Source: an uncultured Lysobacterales bacterium (GTDB lineage: Bacteria; Pseudomonadota; Gammaproteobacteria; Xanthomonadales; SZUA-36). From it: 5,003 bases of DNA. Positions within the stretch are counted from its first letter, which is position 1. Each line of letters starts with the position of its first letter. Location: assembly GCA_937995275.1 (NCBI GenBank), contig CALKKN010000258.1:1-5003 (forward strand). Reading direction: 5' to 3'. Under the pieces are notes generated by a model. That model saw nothing but the letters and a program-made list of their open reading frames with translations. It ran no database searches and was not told where the DNA came from. Positions 1 through 4,574 of this stretch are shown in pieces. The position numbers were made by a program, and so were the translations under genes.

Positions 1-325
1 GGCCGTTGGACAGCACAAAATTGTAGACGGAGCTGACAGCCAGGCCCAGGACGCCGGCGCCGAACAGCCAGACCGCCCAGGCCTTGCGCAACAGCAGCGC
101 GATTGAGCCGAGCAGGTCACCCCAGACGGCAACGGCCCACGCGGCCACCACCCAGGCCGGGAAAGAGTAGAAGTAGTCGAGCTGCTCCGGCGTGAACTGG
201 CTCATGTAAAACTCCAGCCGCATCTTGGTCGCCAGGTAGTCGAACGCACCCATGGCGTTCCACAGCAGGGCAATCACGCCGACAATCCACAAGTGCACGG
301 GGGCTTTTACGCTATTCGAGCTCAT
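1..325 (-). CDS. Small multi-pass membrane protein of unknown function, N-terminal part (cut by window start)
   Basis: An open frame runs from an ATG at 325 to the left edge without a stop, giving 108 residues of an incomplete protein. Three hydrophobic segments are visible: about residues 11-30 (HLWIVGVIALLWNAMGAFDY), 56-78 (Trp/Ala/Val-rich, starting FPAWVV) and 82-103. Between the first two lies a polar stretch containing YMSQFTPEQLDYF. No signal peptide or catalytic motif is seen; the protein should sit in the inner membrane. From memory, proteins with this HLW...NAMGAFDY / FTPEQL / PAWVVA pattern form a small four-helix family that is sometimes labelled 'sugar transporter' without experimental support, so I assign no function. 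It is co-directional with the Lrp gene at 523-1008 but separated by about 200 bp of repeats, so it is probably transcribed separately. A possible -10 (TATGCT at 359-354) has no convincing -35. Confidence 0.8.
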   Translation of the reverse strand, partial: MSSNSVKAPVHLWIVGVIALLWNAMGAFDYLATKMRLEFYMSQFTPEQLDYFYSFPAWVVAAWAVAVWGDLLGSIALLLRKAWAVWLFGAGVLGLAVSSVYNFVLSNG

Positions 326-333
326 GGGCATGT

Positions 334-339
334 CTCCTC
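334..339 (-). promoter_or_regulatory. Ribosome binding site that decides the membrane-protein start
   Basis: GAGGAG on the minus strand lies 8 nt before the ATG at 325 but only 2 nt before an in-frame ATG at 331. The spacing favours 325, so the protein begins MSSNSV rather than MPMSSN. Confidence 0.65.
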
Positions 340-422
340 GTTTCCACCCAAGAAGCATAGCAGCAATCGGCAATTCCGGTTCGTGATCACTGCTGTGAGG
401 GCCGGTCTCTGCGGAGGCGGCC

Positions 423-464
423 TTGTGGGAATGGTTTTGTGGGAGCGGCTTTGTGGGAGCGGCT
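423..464 (+). repeat. Tandem 14-bp half-REP array (three units)
   Basis: Three head-to-tail units of 14 bp, at 423-436, 437-450 and 451-464. The second and third are identical (TTGTGGGAGCGGCT); the first is degenerate (TTGTGGGAATGGTT). Each unit is the head half of the REP sequence and lacks the palindromic AGCCGCGAT tail. The third unit runs directly into the full REP at 453-475, so the array looks like an expansion of the outer edge of that element. Confidence 0.85.
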
Positions 465-526
465 TTAGCCGCGATGGGGTATTTGTCAGGTTCCGGCAAT
501 TCGATCGCGGCTAAAGCCGCTCCTAC
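453..526. repeat. Inverted pair of REP elements
   Basis: The left arm at 453-475 starts GTGGGAGCGGCTTTAG. The right arm at 504-526 is its reverse complement with one mismatch in 23 bp (GTAGG instead of GTGGG). The arms are separated by 28 bp. Each arm also contains its own short palindrome, GCGGCT-TT-AGCCGC. This is the form of REP doublets (BIME-like units) in gammaproteobacteria, which are usually mobilised by a RAYT transposase encoded elsewhere; none is encoded here. The right arm overlaps the last bases of the Lrp gene, and another half-repeat follows inside that gene at 527-535. The pair could fold as a large hairpin that stops or stabilises Lrp-gene transcripts (inference). Confidence 0.85.
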
Positions 527-1008
527 AGCCGCTCCGCCGACTCGCCGACGAATGACGGCAGCTCCTGGCAGCTCACGTGCTCGAAGATCAGTTCCGTCTC
601 GATATGCGAGACTTCCTCCCGCGCAGTGAAGGCCGTCATCGCCAGGTTGCGGAGATGTTCGGAATCCTTCGTCCAGACGTGCACCAGGAAGTCGATGGGG
701 CCGGCCACGTGATAGAACCGCACGACTTCGGGCAGCTCCAACGCGTGCTGCCGGAAGGCCTCGACATCCGGCTTGTAGTGGCGCTTCAGGCGCACGGAGA
801 TCATCGCCTGCAGTCCCACCCCGAGCCTCGAGGGATCGACCTCGGCCTTGAAGCCCGTGATGACGCCGGCCTGCCGCAGCAGGCGCGTGCGGACCAGGCA
901 GGTCGACGGCGCCAGTCCCACCTTCTCCGCCAGTTCCTTGTTCGACAACCGAGCATTGTTCCGCAGAAGGCGCACGATTTTGTAGTCGATTCGATCAAGT
1001 GCTGTCAT
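523..1008 (-). CDS. Lrp/AsnC-family transcriptional regulator
   Basis: A 161-residue protein of normal Lrp/AsnC length. The N-terminal winged helix-turn-helix covers about residues 4-50: LDRIDYKIVRLLRNNAR opens the domain and LSNKELAEKVGLAPSTCLVR is the HTH. A linker leads to the C-terminal RAM/AsnC effector domain at about 65-148, which includes the ligand-site-like turn VAGPIDFLVHV (residues 101-111). Family members form dimers to octamers and sense amino acids. An in-frame TTG at 1038 would add ten residues, but the ATG at 1008 has a GGAAG ribosome site 9 nt upstream and starts right at the conserved domain. The gene is divergent from the PLP enzyme at 1160 and is probably its regulator, as MdeR is for mdeA in P. 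putida. The TAG stop and the final residues (SAERL) fall inside REP-derived sequence. The family call is firm; the effector and target are inferred. Confidence 0.93.
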   Translation of the reverse strand: MTALDRIDYKIVRLLRNNARLSNKELAEKVGLAPSTCLVRTRLLRQAGVITGFKAEVDPSRLGVGLQAMISVRLKRHYKPDVEAFRQHALELPEVVRFYHVAGPIDFLVHVWTKDSEHLRNLAMTAFTAREEVSHIETELIFEHVSCQELPSFVGESAERL

Positions 1009-1017
1009 GGCGTGGTA

Positions 1018-1022
1018 CTTCC
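1018..1022 (-). promoter_or_regulatory. Ribosome binding site supporting the ATG at 1008 for the Lrp gene
   Basis: GGAAG on the minus strand ends 9 nt before the ATG at 1008. The longer reading from the TTG at 1038 has only AT-rich sequence ahead of it, with no purine-rich site at a suitable distance. Confidence 0.55.
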
Positions 1023-1097
1023 GAATAAAATTCGTCAATGAATTTATTATAGGTATTTTATTCTAAACTAATGGCATAGAACAAAATTATTGACGAA
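1023..1097. promoter_or_regulatory. Divergent promoter region with inverted repeats, probable Lrp-type operator
   Basis: This AT-rich block sits between the two divergent genes and contains nested symmetry. GAATAAAAT at 1023-1031 pairs perfectly with ATTTTATTC at 1055-1063, their starts 32 bp apart, about three helical turns. A third copy with one change, GAACAAAAT, lies at 1079-1087. TTCGTCAAT at 1031-1039 pairs perfectly with ATTGACGAA at 1089-1097. AT-rich, partly symmetric sites repeated on one face of the helix are typical of Lrp/AsnC binding. The block also covers the minus-strand -10 box, so autoregulation is plausible. No clear sigma70 promoter is visible for the plus-strand gene, which would fit activator dependence. 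The repeats are observed; binding is inferred. Confidence 0.55.
1046..1051 (-). promoter_or_regulatory. -10 box of the Lrp-gene promoter
   Basis: A perfect TATAAT on the minus strand predicts a transcript start near 1039, about 30 nt before the ATG at 1008. Nothing close to TTGACA lies 16-18 bp upstream (CCATTA at 17 bp), so the promoter would be weak or factor dependent. The box lies between the arms of the inverted repeats. Confidence 0.45.
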
Positions 1098-1159
1098 CAT
1101 GCGGCAGCCCGCCGCACAGCTGCGGTGGCGCAAGCCGCTTCTATGGCTGGAGCAGAACC

Positions 1160-2461
1160 ATGACCACCCCGCGAGACGTGATCAAACACCCGAAAATCAA
1201 GAACCCGGTCGAGACCCTGGCCAACACCCGCCACGAGTTCGGCGAGCACGGCGGGGTCAACATGTCGATCGAGGCCAGCACCACCTTCACGGCCATGCAC
1301 CCGAACGTCCTGACCGAGATGTTCCACGGCGAGCGCGGGCCGGACCAGGGGGGCTGCTACCTGTACGGCCGGCATTTCAACCCGACCGTCTACAACCTCT
1401 CGCGGCAACTGGCGGCGCTGGAAGGCACCGAGGCAGCGTACTGCACGGCCAGCGGCATGGCGGCCATCGCAGGCACGCTGTTCCAGCTCTGCAACTCGGG
1501 TGACCACATCGTGTCGGCCAACACCGTGTACGGCGGCACCTATGCCCTGCTGAACGACTTCCTGCCGGCCAAGGCCGGCATCACCACGACGCTGGTCGAC
1601 ATCACCGACCTCGCCGCGGTGGAGGCGGCCATCACGCCACGGACCCGCGTCATCTACGCCGAGAGCATCGCCAACCCGACCCTGCGGGTGGCCGACATTC
1701 CGGCGCTGGCCGACATCGCACACCGCCACGGCCTGAAGCTGGTCATCGACAACACCTTCAGCCCGCTGATCCTGAGCCCGAAACAACTGGGCGCCGATAT
1801 CGTCGTGCACAGCATGACCAAGTTCATCGGCGGCGCCTCGGACCACATCGCCGGGGCGATCTGCGCCGACAAGGCTTTCATCCTGGAGCTGATGGACCTG
1901 CACCAGGGCTCGCTGATGCTGCTGGGGCCGACGATGGACCCGCAGGTCGCCTTCAACATCAACCTGCGCATCGCGCACCTGCCGCTGCGCATGGCCGAAC
2001 ACGGCCGCCGCGCGCAGGCATTCGCCGAGCGCCTGCAGGAACTGGGCCTGGCGGTGACCTACCCCGGCCTGCCCGAACACCCCGACCACGAAATGATCAC
2101 GGCGCTGCACTGCGCGGACTACGGCTTCGGCGGCATCCTGACGCTGGACCTGGGCACGGAAGAACTCGCCGATCAGTTGATGGACATGCTGCAGAACGAC
2201 TACCGCTTCGGTTACATGGCCGTCAGCCTGGGCTATTTCGACACGCTGATGTCCTGCTCGGGCAGCACCACCTCCAGCGAGATGACCGACGAGGACAAGC
2301 AGGCCGCCGGCATCTCCCCGGGCCTGGTGCGCATGTCGGTCGGCTTCACCGGCACCACCGAGCAGCGCTGGCGGCAACTGCGCGGTGCCCTGGAGCGGCT
2401 CGGCTTCGTGAATGCCGCTCCGCGAAGTGGCCCCGTAGGCACCGAACGCATCGCTTCGTAA
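1160..2461 (+). CDS. Cys/Met-metabolism PLP-dependent enzyme (cystathionine gamma-synthase / methionine gamma-lyase superfamily)
   Basis: A 433-residue fold-type I PLP enzyme of the Cys/Met metabolism family, cytosolic and normally a tetramer. The Schiff-base lysine is K221 in HSMTK, with S218 and T220 as phosphate contacts. D197 (VIDNTF) pairs with the pyridine nitrogen, Y124 (VYGGT) stacks on the ring, Y69 and R71 (YGRHFNP) are the phosphate-binding pair given to the neighbouring subunit, and R391 (LVRMSVG) binds the substrate carboxylate. A GGAG site lies 7 nt before the ATG. The protein resembles a subgroup of about 430 residues called either 'cystathionine gamma-synthase family' or 'methionine gamma-lyase'. 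Divergence from an Lrp-type regulator suggests amino-acid-controlled breakdown of methionine or homocysteine. However, the catalytic cysteine of typical methionine gamma-lyases (C116 in P. putida MdeA, motif YGCT) is G126 here. The superfamily is certain; the exact reaction is open. Confidence 0.93.
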   Translation: MTTPRDVIKHPKIKNPVETLANTRHEFGEHGGVNMSIEASTTFTAMHPNVLTEMFHGERGPDQGGCYLYGRHFNPTVYNLSRQLAALEGTEAAYCTASGMAAIAGTLFQLCNSGDHIVSANTVYGGTYALLNDFLPAKAGITTTLVDITDLAAVEAAITPRTRVIYAESIANPTLRVADIPALADIAHRHGLKLVIDNTFSPLILSPKQLGADIVVHSMTKFIGGASDHIAGAICADKAFILELMDLHQGSLMLLGPTMDPQVAFNINLRIAHLPLRMAEHGRRAQAFAERLQELGLAVTYPGLPEHPDHEMITALHCADYGFGGILTLDLGTEELADQLMDMLQNDYRFGYMAVSLGYFDTLMSCSGSTTSSEMTDEDKQAAGISPGLVRMSVGFTGTTEQRWRQLRGALERLGFVNAAPRSGPVGTERIAS

Positions 2462-2470
2462 CAACGTCTT

Positions 2471-2669
2471 GTGGGAGCGGATGTCTGTGGGAGCGGCTTT
2501 GGCCGCGATTGAGAATGGCGGCGAGGCGCGACCGGGCACCCCTGATCAGGACACGCTCTGAGACATCCCTGTTCGCTCGGTAATTTGCTCCCGAAAAATT
2601 ACGGTCCTGATCAGGGATACCCGGCCGCTCAGCGAGCGCCTTGCATATCGCGGCTGAAGCCGCTCCTAC
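2471..2669. repeat. Composite nested palindromic element bounded by inverted REP copies
   Basis: The outer arms are REP copies in opposite orientation: 2487-2509, preceded by a partial copy from 2471 (GTGGGAGCGG), and 2647-2669. The 136-bp interior is itself an inverted repeat. It has 21-bp arms at 2532-2552 and 2604-2624, looser matching GC-rich flanks at about 2518-2531 and 2625-2640, and a central 7-bp hairpin at 2580-2602. It fills the gap between the convergent PLP-enzyme and nadA genes, and its right edge overlaps the nadA stop. I see no reading frame in it that looks like a real gene. It is best described as a non-autonomous palindromic repeat or expanded BIME-like unit. Confidence 0.75.
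2532..2624. repeat. Long inverted repeat inside the composite element
   Basis: The arms at 2532-2552 and 2604-2624 are 21 bp and match at 19 positions. Both contain CCCTGATCAGGAC. The two mismatches are both C/T changes that could still give G-U pairs in one of the two transcripts. The 51-bp space between the arms includes the hairpin GTAATTT (2580-2586) / AAATTAC (2596-2602). Confidence 0.8.
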
Positions 2670-2680
2670 AGATTTTTTTT
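2650..2680 (+). terminator. Possible intrinsic terminator for the PLP-enzyme transcript
   Basis: The stem GCGGCT (2650-2655) / AGCCGC (2658-2663) is followed by eight T residues at 2673-2680. The T run begins 9 nt after the stem, further than in a classical terminator, and it also encodes the Lys-Lys-Asn near the nadA C-terminus. The larger palindrome upstream could add to termination between the convergent genes. Confidence 0.3.
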
Positions 2681-3715
2681 GAAATCCAGCATTCGCTGGA
2701 GCGGCACCATCGCGCGGCGCCCGAGTTCGGGGTCGACGAATACCTCGTTGTCGTCGCGCTCGAACACGGTGGCCAGCGACTCCAGCTCGTTCATCGCCAT
2801 CCACGGGCAGTTGGCGCAGCTGTAACAGGTCGCGCCGTGGCCGGCGGTCGGGGCGATGATCAATTCCTTGTCCGGCACCTGCTTCTGCATGGTGTGGAAG
2901 ATGCCCTGGTCGGTGGCCACGATGAACTCGCGGTTCGGCATCTCCCTGGCCGCCTGGATGATCTGCGAGGTCGAACCCACGCGATCGGCCAGCTCGATCA
3001 CGGCCGCCGGGGACTCCGGGTGCACCAGCACCGCGGCGCCCGGATGCTCTTCCATCGCGTGGCGGAGCCCGTCGGCCTTGAATTCCTCGTGCACCACGCA
3101 GGCGCCGTCCCAAACCAGCACGTCGGCGCCGGTCACGCTTTGAACGTAGTGGCCAAGGTGCCGGTCGGGCGCGAACAGGACCTTTTCGCCCTGCGCATGC
3201 AGGTGGGCCACGACATCCTTAGCGATGCTGGAGGTGACCACCCAGTCGGAACGCGCCTTGACCGCGGCCGACGTGTTCGCGTAGACCACGACCTTGCGGT
3301 CCGGATGTTCGTCGCAATAGGCGGCAAACTCGTCAGCCGGGCAGCCGATGTCCAGCGAGCAGGTCGCCTCCAGCGTGGGCATCAGCACGCGCTTTTCGGG
3401 GTTCAGGATTTTGGCCGTCTCGCCCATGAATTTGACGCCGGCCACCACCAGCGTCTGTGCCGGGTGTTCGTTCCCGAAGCGCGCCATCTCCAGCGAGTCG
3501 CTGACGATGCCGCCGGTCTCCTCGGCCAGGTCCTGAACCGCGTCCTGCGTGTAGTAGTGGGCGATCAGCACCCCGTTCTCGCGCTGCAGGCTGTCACGGA
3601 TGCGGTCCTTCAGGAACGCCTGCCGCTCACTTGACAGCTCGTGTTCGTCCTTGTGCGCCAAGTGGTCCTTGACCAGGTCACGGATTTCCAGCAGGTGTTC
3701 GTGCGCGATGCTCAT
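2666..3715 (-). CDS. nadA: Quinolinate synthase NadA
   Basis: This cytosolic enzyme condenses iminoaspartate (made by NadB) with dihydroxyacetone phosphate to quinolinate, the first committed intermediate of de novo NAD synthesis. It uses an oxygen-sensitive [4Fe-4S] cluster. At 349 residues it matches the long E. coli-type form (347). Visible landmarks are AHYYT at 52-56, [17 protein letters not shown] at 65-81, [12 protein letters not shown] at 93-104, and the C-terminal C297-x2-C300-x2-C303 (ending CPWMAMN). By comparison with E. coli C113, C200 and C297, the cluster ligands should be C119, C206 and C303, all present. No nadB or nadC lies in the window. The start ATG at 3715 has only a weak AGGG directly ahead of it; the start fits family length, and the promoter at 3722-3750 suggests a leaderless or nearly leaderless mRNA. 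The TAG stop lies inside a REP copy. Confidence 0.97.
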   Translation of the reverse strand: MSIAHEHLLEIRDLVKDHLAHKDEHELSSERQAFLKDRIRDSLQRENGVLIAHYYTQDAVQDLAEETGGIVSDSLEMARFGNEHPAQTLVVAGVKFMGETAKILNPEKRVLMPTLEATCSLDIGCPADEFAAYCDEHPDRKVVVYANTSAAVKARSDWVVTSSIAKDVVAHLHAQGEKVLFAPDRHLGHYVQSVTGADVLVWDGACVVHEEFKADGLRHAMEEHPGAAVLVHPESPAAVIELADRVGSTSQIIQAAREMPNREFIVATDQGIFHTMQKQVPDKELIIAPTAGHGATCYSCANCPWMAMNELESLATVFERDDNEVFVDPELGRRAMVPLQRMLDFKKNL

Positions 3716-3721
3716 ACCCTG

Positions 3722-3750
3722 AACATACGGCTTGCGGGGCGGTCTGGCAA
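3722..3750 (-). promoter_or_regulatory. Probable sigma70 promoter of nadA
   Basis: On the minus strand, TTGCCA (3750-3745, five of six to TTGACA) and TATGTT (3727-3722, four of six to TATAAT) are separated by exactly 17 bp. The predicted start, about 7 nt past the -10, falls on or next to the first base of the nadA ATG at 3715. That implies a leaderless transcript and would explain the lack of a normal ribosome binding site. Confidence 0.45.
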
Positions 3751-3774
3751 TAGCGCGCCGAGCGGGGGGGTTTT

Positions 3775-3844
3775 TGGGAGCGGCTTCAGCCGCGATTGAT
3801 CTGCCAGGACCTCAAAAACCCAATCGCGGCTGAAGCCGCTCCCA
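3775..3844. repeat. Inverted pair of REP elements (perfect 24-bp arms)
   Basis: The arms at 3775-3798 and 3821-3844 are perfect reverse complements over 24 bp, separated by 22 bp. Each carries the inner palindrome GCGGCTTCAGCCGC. The pair sits between the nitroreductase stop and the nadA promoter and could form a strong hairpin on either strand. A G7T5 run at 3764-3775 abuts the left arm. Confidence 0.9.
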
Positions 3845-3903
3845 CACAGCCGCTCCCACAAAGCCGCTCCCACAAAGCCGCTCCAACAGAAAGCCGCTCC
3901 TAC
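3834..3903 (-). repeat. Tandem half-REP array (five units)
   Basis: On the plus strand the units begin AGCCGCTCC at 3834, 3848, 3862, 3876 and 3892. The first three are 14 bp (AGCCGCTCCCACAM), the fourth is 16 bp with CAACAGAA, and the fifth runs into the nitroreductase stop. The first unit is the outer half of the right REP arm at 3821-3844. This mirrors the 14-bp array at 423-464, in the opposite orientation. Confidence 0.88.
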
Positions 3904-4574
3904 GGGTCGACCAGGAAATGGGCGATCTCGCTCAGCGGGGCCCGCTCGGTGTGCCACCGATTGATGGGGTGCTCGAGGTCGGCGAAGCCGACGGACATTC
4001 CGCAGTAGAACATCTGCTCCGGGGGTAAATCCAGGAACTCCGCAATCGTGCCGTGGAACACCGACCAGGCCTCCTGCGGGCAGGTGTGCAGCCCTTCCTC
4101 CACGGCCAGCAGCATGATCGTCTGCATAAACATGCCGAGGTGCGCCCACTGGTTGCGGCCCATGGCCCGGTCGATTGCGAAAAACAGCACCACCGGCGCG
4201 CCAAAGCCTTCGAGGTTGCGCGCGAACTGTTTCAGCCGTCGCTTCTTGTCTTCGCGCGGAATGCCGATCGCGGCATACAGGTCCTCGCCGCACTGGTAGC
4301 GCCGGGTGCGATAGGGCTCGTGCAGGGCAGGCGGGTAAACGTCGTATTGCGGCTTCTCCCCGCGCGGCCTGAGCAGGGCCTTGCGGCGGATCTTGCCAAT
4401 GAGTTTGCGCAGCGGTTTGCCGGACACCACGTACACCTGCCAGGGCTGGAGATTGCCGCCGGAAGGCGCCCGGCGGGCCCGGTCGAGTATCCGTTCGATG
4501 GTCTCCGGCGGCACCGGACGGTCGAGGAAGGCCCGCGCCGAGAAGCGCGCGGCGACCGCATCGGCGACTTTCAT
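3900..4574 (-). CDS. Nitroreductase-family FMN-dependent oxidoreductase
   Basis: A 224-residue protein of the nitroreductase superfamily (Pfam PF00881), whose members use FMN and NAD(P)H to reduce nitroaromatics, quinones or other conjugated substrates; the natural substrate here is unknown. The FMN-binding start RFSARAF (residues 10-16) and PSGGNLQPW (37-45) are intact. IGIPREDKKRR (103-113), GLHTCPQEAW (161-170) and the C-terminal CGMSVGFAD...HPINRWHTERAPL (191-214) are typical of the branch often labelled nitrobenzoate/nitrophenol-type nitroreductase. The length is normal and no signal peptide is seen. The ATG at 4574 follows a GGAAG site by 5 nt and overlaps the stop of the acyltransferase gene in ATGA, so the two are probably co-transcribed and translationally coupled. 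The TAG stop is contributed by a half-REP unit. The family call is firm; the physiological role is not known. Confidence 0.93.
   Translation of the reverse strand: MKVADAVAARFSARAFLDRPVPPETIERILDRARRAPSGGNLQPWQVYVVSGKPLRKLIGKIRRKALLRPRGEKPQYDVYPPALHEPYRTRRYQCGEDLYAAIGIPREDKKRRLKQFARNLEGFGAPVVLFFAIDRAMGRNQWAHLGMFMQTIMLLAVEEGLHTCPQEAWSVFHGTIAEFLDLPPEQMFYCGMSVGFADLEHPINRWHTERAPLSEIAHFLVDP

Noticed and set aside
293..629. Short plus-strand frames over the left REP array
   Set aside because: Their peptides (MWEWFCGSGF-like) are translations of the repeat itself.
1090..1095. TTGACG as a -35 box for the PLP-enzyme gene
   Set aside because: The sequence 16-18 bp downstream is GC-rich with no -10 match, and TTGACG is already part of the inverted repeat.
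1112..1125. Small hairpin CCGCA-cagc-TGCGG ahead of the PLP-enzyme gene
   Set aside because: A 5-bp stem in a GC-rich leader is expected by chance; no terminator T run or riboswitch-like structure is associated with it.
1132..1145. AAGCCGCTTCTATG, resembling a degenerate half-REP, upstream of the PLP-enzyme start
   Set aside because: It lacks an inverted partner and the match is too short and imperfect to call a repeat copy.
1058..2539. A 493-codon open frame antisense to the PLP enzyme
   Set aside because: Composition is His/Gln/Arg/Val-rich, typical of the antisense of a GC-rich gene. It begins in the promoter region of the other strand's repeats and resembles no family, while the sense frame is a complete PLP enzyme.
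2585..3634. A 349-codon plus-strand open frame antisense to nadA
   Set aside because: It is a shadow of the nadA gene with no recognisable domain; its first codons come from the palindromic element.
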